Source of the DNA: Gammaproteobacteria bacterium
GTDB lineage: Bacteria; Pseudomonadota; Gammaproteobacteria; Cardiobacteriales; Wohlfahrtiimonadaceae
Assembly: GCA_003864535.1 (NCBI GenBank)
Contig: BHEQ01000060.1
Span: 1 to 9,595 of the forward strand
Direction: 5' to 3'
Length of the DNA: 9,595 nucleotides
Part shown: positions 1-6,259 of the stretch, piece after piece
How the letters are laid out: each line of letters begins with the position of its first letter
How positions within the stretch are numbered: position 1 is the first letter of the stretch
Made by a program: the position numbers and the translations under genes
Notes under the pieces: generated by a model
What the model saw: only the letters and a program-made list of their open reading frames with translations
Told to the model about the DNA's origin: nothing
The model's database searches: none

Positions 1-407
1 AACCGCTCAAAATGATGAGGCAAGTCTTGTAGTCAAATCATATAGTGTTGATGCAAAAAACCAGATTAATCAATCAGTAATTGCGACAACAATCAATGGG
101 ATATTAACTTCCAAAGAAACGCAATATTTTTATGATCAAAATGGGAATCGCATAAGCAAAATCAATCCAGATAATATCGATGGTTTGAGGGATGTTGAAA
201 AAGTCAACGATCCAATCAGTTAAGTTTCTTCATGAAGATGCATTTAGTAATATTAAAACAACATAGATTAATATTAAAAAATCAAATAGTAAGTTTAAAT
301 TTATAGGACATGAGACTGATAATAAATCAGGCTTACAATATTTTAAAGCTGTTTATTCAAAAAATCGTTTATTATTAAATATATGCCAGCATATAGTGAA
401 TGATTAA
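1..407 (+). pseudogene. Decayed C-terminal part of an Rhs / YD-repeat protein
   Basis: Seen: a frame open from the left edge (position 2) runs 73 codons to a TAA at 221-223. It contains KSYSVDAKNQI followed by QYFYDQNGNRISKI, which matches the YD-repeat pattern (YxYDxxGNR). A different frame, starting after a TAG at 264-266 and ending with TAA at 405-407, encodes FIGHETDNKSGLQYFKA at about 300-350. That is the opening of the Rhs-associated core (typically FTGxExDxETGLxYFxARYY). The RYYDPxxGRF part that should follow is lost, replaced by VYSKNRLLL. The gene therefore carries at least one frameshift, one in-frame stop and a damaged core. Known: intact Rhs proteins are large shells, often around polymorphic toxins delivered by type VI secretion. 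Inferred: a dead toxin-locus remnant left of the ureide genes. No toxin domain or immunity gene is visible. Confidence 0.72.
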
Positions 408-441
408 ATAAAAAAATTTTATAATCCCAAAATGAGTGCTT

Positions 442-469
442 TTGTCAACATTTTAATTCTTTTTATAGA
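442..469 (+). promoter_or_regulatory. Candidate sigma-70 promoter for allD
   Basis: TTGTCA (442-447) is followed after 16 bases by TATAGA (464-469), about 70 bases before the allD start. The -35 box matches consensus at five of six positions and the -10 box at four of six. The surrounding sequence is very AT-rich, so chance matches are likely. It is the best candidate I see between the Rhs remnant and allD, and a weak core promoter would suit a gene that depends on an activator such as AllS. Confidence 0.3.
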
Positions 470-537
470 TATATTTCAGTTATATATTTCACCCTAATAA
501 TTTCCTATTAACTAATTTACCTTACTGAGGATCGTGT

Positions 538-1587
538 ATGAATCTTACTAAAGAAGCTCTTCAATTATTAATGAAAAACAAGCTCGCAAAAGCTGGACTA
601 TCTGACGAACATGCAGGAATTGTTGCAGATGTACTTGTTCACGCCGATGCCAAAGGTGTGCATTCACATGGTGCGGTTCGTGTTGAATACTATTCAGAAC
701 GCATTAGCAAAGGTGGAACTAACACGAAGCCTAATTTTAAATTTGAGAAAACAGGCCCTTGTAGTGGTATTTTTCATGGTGATAATGGTGCTGGACACGT
801 TGCTGCAAAAATAGCCATGGATCATGCGATTGATATGGCTAAAGAAAATGGCGTGGCAATTGTCGGTGTTAGATCGATTGGGCATAGCGGTGCTTTATCT
901 TACTTTGTTCAACAAGCTGCAAAACAAGATTTAATCGGGATTTCGATGTGTCAATCAGATCCAATGGCTGTGCCTTACGGCGGTGCAGATGTCTATTATG
1001 GGACTAATCCAATCGCCTTTGCAGCCCCAAGCGATGGCAAAGAGATTATCACTTTTGATATGGCAACCACCGTTCAAGCATGGGGCAAGGTTCTTGATGC
1101 TCGCTCGCGCAATAAACCGATTCCAGACACATGGGCGGTTGATAAAAATGGAGAAGCAACAACTGATCCTTTTGCGGTGCATGCCCTTGTACCAATCGCT
1201 GCTGCTAAAGGTTATGGTTTGATGATGATGGTGGATATATTATCTGGAGCATTATTAGGCTTGCCATCTGGCAGCAGCGTAAGTTCGATGTATCATGATT
1301 TAACCGAAGGGCGTAATTTAGGGCAACTGCATATCGTGATTGATCCTGCGCGTTTTGCAGGTGTTTTAAACCTTAAACAAAGCGTAGCTAGAACAATAAA
1401 AGAGCTTAATGCAATGAAGCCAGCTCCTGGTTTTAATAAAGTTTTATACCCAGGGCAAAATAGCCTTGCTAAAGAGGAAAAAAGTGCAAAAGATGGAATT
1501 GATATAGTTGATGAGATTTATGAATATCTTATTTCAGACGCACTTTTTAATAAATCTTATGACAATAAAGATCCTTTTGCGAGCTAA
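538..1587 (+). CDS. allD: Ureidoglycolate dehydrogenase AllD
   Basis: This 349-residue protein is predicted to oxidise (S)-ureidoglycolate to oxalurate with NAD(P)+ in the cytoplasm, a step of anaerobic allantoin use. It belongs to the LDH2/MDH2 (type-2 malate/lactate dehydrogenase) family and has the same length as E. coli AllD as I remember it. Visible motifs are VHSHGAVRVEYYSERISKGG (His44, Arg48), GHSGALSYFVQQAA with the expected catalytic His116, GISMCQSDPM (Asp141), YYGTNPIAFAAP, TFDMATTVQAWGKVLDARSR and KGYGLMMMVDILSG. Together they span the whole fold, and the C-terminus ISDALFNKSYDNKDPFAS also follows the family. The ATG is preceded by GAGG (527-530) at a 7-base spacing. It is first in the series, 37 bases before allC, the same order as the E. 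coli allDCE operon. I see no damage. Confidence 0.96.
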   Translation: MNLTKEALQLLMKNKLAKAGLSDEHAGIVADVLVHADAKGVHSHGAVRVEYYSERISKGGTNTKPNFKFEKTGPCSGIFHGDNGAGHVAAKIAMDHAIDMAKENGVAIVGVRSIGHSGALSYFVQQAAKQDLIGISMCQSDPMAVPYGGADVYYGTNPIAFAAPSDGKEIITFDMATTVQAWGKVLDARSRNKPIPDTWAVDKNGEATTDPFAVHALVPIAAAKGYGLMMMVDILSGALLGLPSGSSVSSMYHDLTEGRNLGQLHIVIDPARFAGVLNLKQSVARTIKELNAMKPAPGFNKVLYPGQNSLAKEEKSAKDGIDIVDEIYEYLISDALFNKSYDNKDPFAS

Positions 1588-1611
1588 AAGGCGCTTACTT
1601 ACTAAAAATAT

Positions 1612-1616
1612 AGGAG
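1612..1616 (+). promoter_or_regulatory. Ribosome binding site fixing the allC start
   Basis: AGGAG lies 8 bases before the ATG at 1625. The frame is open further upstream, to an ATG at 1508 inside allD. Those 39 extra codons do not look like AllC, whereas the protein from 1625 places the conserved GADPTGG motif about 20 residues in, as in E. coli AllC. Confidence 0.8.
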
Positions 1617-1624
1617 ATATAAAA

Positions 1625-2863
1625 ATGGAATATTATGATTTTTCAGATAATTTTAAAATATTATCCGCAGAAATATCCAGCATTGGAGCTGACCCTACAG
1701 GCGGTTTAACCCGTTTACTTTATACAAAGCCGTGGCTTGATGCGCAAATGAGTTTAAAAAAGCACTTTGAGGATGATGGTTTAAACACACATTTTGATGA
1801 TATAGGTAACTTGTTTGGACGTATAGAAGGAAGCATGTATCCACAAGAAACGATTATGTCAGGTTCACACATTGATACTGTCGTTAATGGGGGTAATTTA
1901 GATGGTCAATATGGAATTATCGCCCCATTTCTTGCCATGAAATATCTTAAAAAAACCTATGGGCAGCCGTTAAGATCGATTGAAGTAGTCTCTTTGGCTG
2001 AGGAAGAAGGCAGCCGTTTTCCGTATGTGTTTTGGGGGAGCAAAAACATGATGGGAATCGCAAATAATGCTGATGTTGAGAATATTAAAGATGCTAAAGG
2101 AATACCATTTGTCGAGGCAATGCAAGCTTCAGGATTTAATTTTCGTAAAGATACTGCGGCGGTGCGGCAAGATATTAAAGCCTTTATTGAGATTCATATT
2201 GAGCAAGGTAATGTGCTTGAGATGGAAAACAAACAGATTGGTGTTGTCCATAGCATTGCAGGACAAAAACGCTATAACATTACCCTAAAAGGACAATCAA
2301 ATCACGCTGGTACAACTCCGATGAAATACCGTAAAGATACGGTATTTGCATTTAGTAAGTTTTGCGTACAATCTATTGAAAAAGCTAAAAAACAAGGTGA
2401 TCCGCTCGTTTTAACTTTTGGCAAGGTTAATCCTAGTCCAAACACCGTGAATGTTGTTCCAGGTCAAACATTATTTACCATGGATTGTCGCCATACAGAT
2501 GCAAATATTTTAAATTCCTTCACAATGGAGCTTGAGCAAGATATTCAAAAAATAGGTACTGATATGGGAATAGAGGTAAACATTGATCTGTGGATGAATG
2601 AGCCGCCTATTCCAATGGATAATACTCTTGTTAAAATGTTAGAACAAGTTTGCCAAGATAACGCTGTAAATTATCGACTTATGCACAGTGGTGCTGGGCA
2701 TGATTCGCAAATCTTTGCACCGCGTATTCCAACGGCAATGCTTTTTGTGCCTAGTATTAATGGCATAAGCCATAATCCAGAAGAAGCTACAAAACTAGAA
2801 GACCTTGCACAGGGTATTTATATGCTTGCAAGTTCTTTATATCGCCTCGCTTATAAAAAATAA
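1625..2863 (+). CDS. allC: Allantoate amidohydrolase AllC
   Basis: This 412-residue cytoplasmic metalloenzyme is predicted to hydrolyse allantoate to ureidoglycine, CO2 and ammonia. It is an M20-type amidohydrolase. The expected dinuclear metal ligands are all present: His82 (GSHIDTVVNGG), Asp93 (NLDGQYG), Glu128 in AEEEGSRFPYVFWGS with the neighbouring Glu127 as probable general base, His191 (EIHIEQGNVLE) and His383 (INGISHNPEE). The central dimerisation domain carries SNHAGTTPM (His227), GKVNPSPNTVNVVPG and MDCRHTD (Arg289). HSGAGHDSQIFAPRIPT near residues 354-370 is the usual C-terminal signature. Length and motif order follow E. coli AllC. The start is set by AGGAG at 1612. The stop is 32 bases before the first transporter, which suggests co-transcription with allD and that transporter. 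All key residues are intact. Confidence 0.96.
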   Translation: MEYYDFSDNFKILSAEISSIGADPTGGLTRLLYTKPWLDAQMSLKKHFEDDGLNTHFDDIGNLFGRIEGSMYPQETIMSGSHIDTVVNGGNLDGQYGIIAPFLAMKYLKKTYGQPLRSIEVVSLAEEEGSRFPYVFWGSKNMMGIANNADVENIKDAKGIPFVEAMQASGFNFRKDTAAVRQDIKAFIEIHIEQGNVLEMENKQIGVVHSIAGQKRYNITLKGQSNHAGTTPMKYRKDTVFAFSKFCVQSIEKAKKQGDPLVLTFGKVNPSPNTVNVVPGQTLFTMDCRHTDANILNSFTMELEQDIQKIGTDMGIEVNIDLWMNEPPIPMDNTLVKMLEQVCQDNAVNYRLMHSGAGHDSQIFAPRIPTAMLFVPSINGISHNPEEATKLEDLAQGIYMLASSLYRLAYKK

Positions 2864-2885
2864 CTTTTTGATCAATTTAATTAGT

Positions 2886-2889
2886 GGAG
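2886..2889 (+). promoter_or_regulatory. Ribosome binding site fixing the first transporter's start
   Basis: GGAG lies 6 bases before the ATG at 2896. A GTG at 2884 in the same frame would add four residues, but it overlaps this site and has no convincing Shine-Dalgarno sequence of its own, so the ATG is preferred. Confidence 0.7.
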
Positions 2890-2895
2890 ATTCTT

Positions 2896-4161
2896 ATGAA
2901 TACAGTTGTTACCAAAGAAGAAGGATTACAATATTGGCATAAAATTGTAATGTTACTATGTTTAGGCTGGGTCGTTATTTGGATTTATCGCCCTGTTTTA
3001 ACAGCAATTTTCCCAGAGGTTCAAGCAACAATTGGGCAGCAATCAAATACAGCTTTAGGCTTTATCGCTAGTTGTTACTTTTTTGCATATACCGCCATGC
3101 AAATTCCAGCGGGAATTTTAGTGGATAAATTTGGCAAGAAAATCGTTTTAATTCCAGGCTTCACTCTTTTTATTATCGCAACTTTACTCATTGGTAATGC
3201 TACCAGTATTAATATGATTTATGCGGGGAGTTTATTGGCAGGTCTTGGTTGTGGTTCTTATTATGGCGCAGCTTATTCACTTTCTGCTGAACATATCCCA
3301 TCTGAAAATCGCGGCTTTGCAACAGCGATCATCAATACTGGCTCAGCGTTAGGTATGGGGATTAGTTTAATGGCAACTAGTTTCTTTGTGAAATCCATGA
3401 ATATGCCATGGCATTATATGCTCTATATTATTGCAATCTTATTGGTATGTATGACGATTGCGTTCGCCGTGGTCATTAAAAGCGTACCTAAGTTGATTGC
3501 AAAAGTTGCTGATGCTAAGATTGCTGATCCTAAAGACCTGCCAATTACCGCTAAAAGAGGGATCTCAAGCTTTTTTACAGGAAAAATGATCGCTTGTTAC
3601 ATCATGTATTTTGCAACATGTTACGGCTATTATATGATCGTAAGCTGGTTACCTAATTTTCTTGAAACAGAACGCGGATTTACAGGCGGGAGTGTTGGTT
3701 CAGCATCATCTTTAGTTGCATTCTCAGCCATTCCTGGCGCGTTAATTATTAGTCGTATTTCGGATAAATTTAGACATAAACGCATTGCTTTTATTGTTAC
3801 TTTAGAATTTGTTGCCGCCATAATGCTCTTGATCACTATTCAAGCAAGCACAACCCAAATGTTACTCACGGGATTAATTTTATATGGTCTGCTTGGCAAG
3901 CTCACGGTTGAACCGATTTTAATCGCGCATGTTGCTGAAAATGCGCCTAAAACAGGGTATGGTACTTCTTTTGGTGTGTTTAACTTCTTTGGAATGAGTT
4001 CTTCAGTTATCGCACCGCCTTTAACAGGCTATTTAGCCGATTTAACTGGCACTAAAATTACAGGATTTTATGTTGCGGTGGTGATTTTAATTATCGCGAC
4101 AATTATCTTTTTATTATCAAATCTAAAGAAAACCAGTACACAACAAGAAAGTACACAATAA
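2896..4161 (+). CDS. MFS transporter, probable ureide or related anion carrier (copy 1)
   Basis: This is a 421-residue inner-membrane protein with about 12 hydrophobic segments in two halves, typical of the major facilitator superfamily. The loop after TM2 carries the signature GILVDKFGKKIVLIPG (residues 73-88), with a weaker equivalent RISDKFRHKRI in the second half (about 287-297). TM1 has WIYRPVLTAIFP, where Arg32 sits about where anion:cation symporters of the GlpT/hexuronate type keep a substrate-binding arginine. A charged central loop (about 196-225) joins the halves. Inferred: transport of a ureide anion such as allantoate, ureidoglycolate or oxamate, because the gene sits between allC and allE where E. 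coli has none. It resembles the second transporter in this window throughout, notably in YYGxxYxLSxE, LYGxxGK, NAPK and NFFGM. The exact substrate cannot be read from sequence. Confidence 0.85.
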   Translation: MNTVVTKEEGLQYWHKIVMLLCLGWVVIWIYRPVLTAIFPEVQATIGQQSNTALGFIASCYFFAYTAMQIPAGILVDKFGKKIVLIPGFTLFIIATLLIGNATSINMIYAGSLLAGLGCGSYYGAAYSLSAEHIPSENRGFATAIINTGSALGMGISLMATSFFVKSMNMPWHYMLYIIAILLVCMTIAFAVVIKSVPKLIAKVADAKIADPKDLPITAKRGISSFFTGKMIACYIMYFATCYGYYMIVSWLPNFLETERGFTGGSVGSASSLVAFSAIPGALIISRISDKFRHKRIAFIVTLEFVAAIMLLITIQASTTQMLLTGLILYGLLGKLTVEPILIAHVAENAPKTGYGTSFGVFNFFGMSSSVIAPPLTGYLADLTGTKITGFYVAVVILIIATIIFLLSNLKKTSTQQESTQ

Positions 4162-4173
4162 GTTAGCAATATG

Positions 4174-4197
4174 AGGGCACATTTATTTGTGCCTTTT
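4174..4197 (+). terminator. Short terminator-like hairpin after the first transporter
   Basis: GGCACA (4176-4181) pairs perfectly with TGTGCC (4188-4193) across a 6-base loop. AG/TT pairing, one pair a wobble, extends the base of the stem. A run of only four T follows, so termination may be partial. It starts 13 bases after the stop codon at 4159-4161 and could lower read-through into allE. Confidence 0.5.
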
Positions 4198-4223
4198 CAG
4201 CTGATATGATCTTGCTAAATAAA

Positions 4224-4345
4224 GGGTGCTTCTATAAATTAGATTTTTCAAAGCTTATGATATTTTTAAAAGCGCAGTTTACCTAGGTAAATAAGCATTT
4301 TAACAATATTACGTAACGTGAAAAAAGCAATTTATAGAAGTGCTC
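4224..4345. repeat. MITE-like 122-bp nested imperfect palindrome upstream of allE
   Basis: The ends are inverted repeats: CTTCTATAAATT (4229-4240) is matched exactly by AATTTATAGAAG (4329-4340). The arms continue outward to 4224/4345 with three further wobble and two further Watson-Crick matches. Inner blocks pair on the same axis, between 4284 and 4285: 4244-4250 with 4319-4325, 4258-4264 with 4305-4311, and 4266-4271 with 4298-4303. At the centre is the perfect 14-base palindrome TTTACCTAGGTAAA (4278-4291). It holds no open frame and no transposase. The size and end structure suit a non-autonomous inverted-repeat element, but a structured leader RNA for allE is an alternative. No clear target duplication is seen at the edges. 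Confidence 0.55.
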
Positions 4346-4381
4346 TAGAGCATATTTTTAATTATATTAAGGAGTAATACA

Positions 4382-5191
4382 ATGGGTTATCTAAACAATA
4401 ATATTGGCTATCCTAAAGATATCCTGCAATCACGGGCTATTATTAAGCGTAATAATTATGCGCTCATAGAACCTAATGGATTGGTTAAGAACGTATTACC
4501 AGGCTTTGAAAATTGTGATGTGACTATTTTAGCAACACCTAAATTAGGTGCAAGTTTTGTCGATTACTTATTGACATTACATGAAAATGGTAAAAATACT
4601 AAACCATTTGGCGCAAATAATGCAGATTCTCATGCAGCTCCTGATATTGAAACTTTTGCATATGTGATTGATGGAAAAGTTACAGCTACAGCGGGTGAAC
4701 AAACATTTAACCTAGATGCTGGTGGCTATGTGTACTGTCCTCCAGGGGTTGCAATGTTCTTAGAAAATGCCAATGGTAAAAACTCAAGCCAATTATTTCT
4801 CTATAAAAGGAGATATATTCCTGTGCTTGGATACCATGCAGATATAGTTAGTAATAATGTTAATGCACTTGAAGCTATAGAATACGAAGGCATGAGCAAT
4901 GTTATTTTAAAAGATTTATTACCCAAAGAATTAGGCTTTGATATGAATATCCATATCCTATCATTCAAGCCTGGGGCATCGCATGGCTATGTTGAAACGC
5001 ATTTGCAAGAACATGGTGCATATATCTTAAGTGGGCAGGGTATGTATAACTTAGATAATGACTGGCTACCTGTTAAAAAAGGAGATTATATCTTCATGGC
5101 AGCCTATGCCTTGCAAGCAGGTTATGCGGTTGGAAATGAGGTCTTTAGCTATATTTATTCTAAAGATTGCCATCGTGATGTTGAGTTATGA
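4382..5191 (+). CDS. allE: (S)-ureidoglycine aminohydrolase AllE
   Basis: This 269-residue cytoplasmic bicupin is predicted to convert (S)-ureidoglycine to (S)-ureidoglycolate and ammonia, the step between AllC and AllD. It opens with MGYLNNNIGY and contains NVLPGFENCDVTILATPKLG and ASFVDYLLTLHENG, close to E. coli AllE. The second cupin holds the probable Mn ligands: Glu205, His207 and His211 in YVETHLQEHGAYILSGQG, and Gln245 in AYALQAGYAVG. The C-terminus SYIYSKDCHRDVEL is also conserved. It is about eight residues longer than the E. coli protein as I recall it, with an insertion near residues 78-88 (NNADSHAAPDI) just before ETFAYVIDG. AAGGAG (4369-4374) precedes the ATG by 7 bases. It is 220 bases from the upstream transporter but only 24 bases before the kinase gene, so it may start a second transcription unit. 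Confidence 0.96.
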   Translation: MGYLNNNIGYPKDILQSRAIIKRNNYALIEPNGLVKNVLPGFENCDVTILATPKLGASFVDYLLTLHENGKNTKPFGANNADSHAAPDIETFAYVIDGKVTATAGEQTFNLDAGGYVYCPPGVAMFLENANGKNSSQLFLYKRRYIPVLGYHADIVSNNVNALEAIEYEGMSNVILKDLLPKELGFDMNIHILSFKPGASHGYVETHLQEHGAYILSGQGMYNLDNDWLPVKKGDYIFMAAYALQAGYAVGNEVFSYIYSKDCHRDVEL

Positions 5192-5215
5192 TTGAATTAT
5201 GGTTGAGTAATTAAG

Positions 5216-6187
5216 ATGACTAATATATCAAATAAAATTATATCAAATAAAATCGTCGTAATCGCCATTGGTGGCAATGCCTTAGCTACGGATGATGGCT
5301 GTAATGATGCTCAAAGCCAGTCTGTAGCTGCTGTTAAAACAGCCGCTCATATTGTCGATGCGGTAAAAGCAGGCTTTAAAGTTATTTTAACGCATGGCAA
5401 TGGTCCACAAGTTGGGTTTATTTTAGAGCGTTCAGAGCTTGCTAAAGCAAGCGTACCAGTTGTACCGATGGATTACGCTACCGCAGATACTCAAGGCTCA
5501 ATCGGATATATGTTTCAACGTGCGCTTCATAACGAATTTGTGCGCCGCGGTATGTTAAGCCATCAAGCACAATCTATTGTTACTCAAGTAATTGTTAATC
5601 CTAAAGATCCTGCATTTTTAAAGCCATCCAAACCTATTGGTGGCTATATGAATAAAATGCTTGCACAACAATTAGCGCATGAAAATAATTGGCAAGTAAT
5701 GGAAGATGCTGGGCGCGGCTGGCGGCGTTGCGTACCCTCTCCTAAACCACAAGAGATTGTAGAAATTGAGGTAATCAAAGAATTATTAGAAACAAATACG
5801 GTGATTATTGCTGCAGGCGGCGGTGGTATTCCTGTCATGAAGAATGCTGATGGCACTCTCCAAGGAGTTGAGGCGGTGATAGATAAAGACTTATCATCTT
5901 GTTTATTAGCAAAACAATTGCAGGCAGAAAAATTTGTAGTGGTGACCGCAGTCGAGAAAGTTGCCATTTTCTTTGGCACACCAAAGCAAGCACAATTAGG
6001 GCAAGTTAGCGTTGCTAAAATCAAACAATATAACGAAGAAGGTCACTTTCCAGCAGGATCAATGGGGCCTAAAATTGCTGCGGTAATTGATTTTGTTGAA
6101 AGCACTCGGCGCACTGCGATTATTACTGATATTGCTAATCTTGCCGATGCTTTACAAGGTGAAGCAGGAACAATTATTAGCCCTTAG
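5216..6187 (+). CDS. arcC: Carbamate kinase
   Basis: This 323-residue cytoplasmic enzyme is predicted to make ATP, CO2 and ammonia from carbamoyl phosphate and ADP. Family motifs are IAIGGNAL (16-23), LTHGNGPQVG (58-67), DYATADTQGSIGYM (86-99), AAGGGGIPV (199-207), VIDKDLSSCLLA (221-232) and AGSMGPKIAAV (280-290), all intact. It reads more like a typical ArcC than like the divergent E. coli kinase YbcF/AllK, so the name allK is possible by context only. The protein starts about ten residues before the usual N-terminus, and an in-frame 15-base duplication (ISNKI twice) accounts for part of this. No strong ribosome binding site is seen before the ATG (TTGAG at 5203-5207 is weak), so translation may be coupled to allE, whose stop is 24 bases upstream. 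In this pathway the carbamoyl phosphate would come from oxalurate. Confidence 0.93.
   Translation: MTNISNKIISNKIVVIAIGGNALATDDGCNDAQSQSVAAVKTAAHIVDAVKAGFKVILTHGNGPQVGFILERSELAKASVPVVPMDYATADTQGSIGYMFQRALHNEFVRRGMLSHQAQSIVTQVIVNPKDPAFLKPSKPIGGYMNKMLAQQLAHENNWQVMEDAGRGWRRCVPSPKPQEIVEIEVIKELLETNTVIIAAGGGGIPVMKNADGTLQGVEAVIDKDLSSCLLAKQLQAEKFVVVTAVEKVAIFFGTPKQAQLGQVSVAKIKQYNEEGHFPAGSMGPKIAAVIDFVESTRRTAIITDIANLADALQGEAGTIISP
5224..5253 (+). repeat. Perfect 15-bp tandem duplication at the 5' end of the carbamate kinase gene
   Basis: TATATCAAATAAAAT occurs at 5224-5238 and again, base for base, at 5239-5253. The unit is a multiple of three and adds the five residues ISNKI in frame before the conserved kinase core. 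The perfect identity suggests a recent slippage event. The reading frame is kept and the catalytic region is not touched. Confidence 0.9.
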
Positions 6188-6259
6188 AGTATTAATTATT
6201 GTAGCCATTTAATATCACATTTATTTATTTGATTTATTAACTATTAATCGGTGTATATT

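Noticed and set aside
408..537. AllR-type operator upstream of allD
   Set aside because: No convincing inverted repeat of that kind is visible, and the only candidate elements are weak promoter boxes.
983..1222. Second open frame overlapping allD on the same strand
   Set aside because: It is out of frame with the strongly conserved AllD sequence and has no ribosome binding site or family features.
1508..1624. N-terminal extension of allC from an upstream ATG inside allD
   Set aside because: It overlaps allD, has no fitting ribosome binding site and no AllC-like residues, while 1625 has AGGAG at good spacing and the family N-terminus.
4162..4381. Known riboswitch in the allE leader
   Set aside because: I could not recognise a conserved riboswitch core, and the structure is a simple nested palindrome rather than a multi-helix aptamer.
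5644..6024. Long antisense open frame inside the carbamate kinase gene
   Set aside because: Its protein is cysteine- and proline-rich with no recognisable motif, and it lies wholly opposite a conserved coding region.
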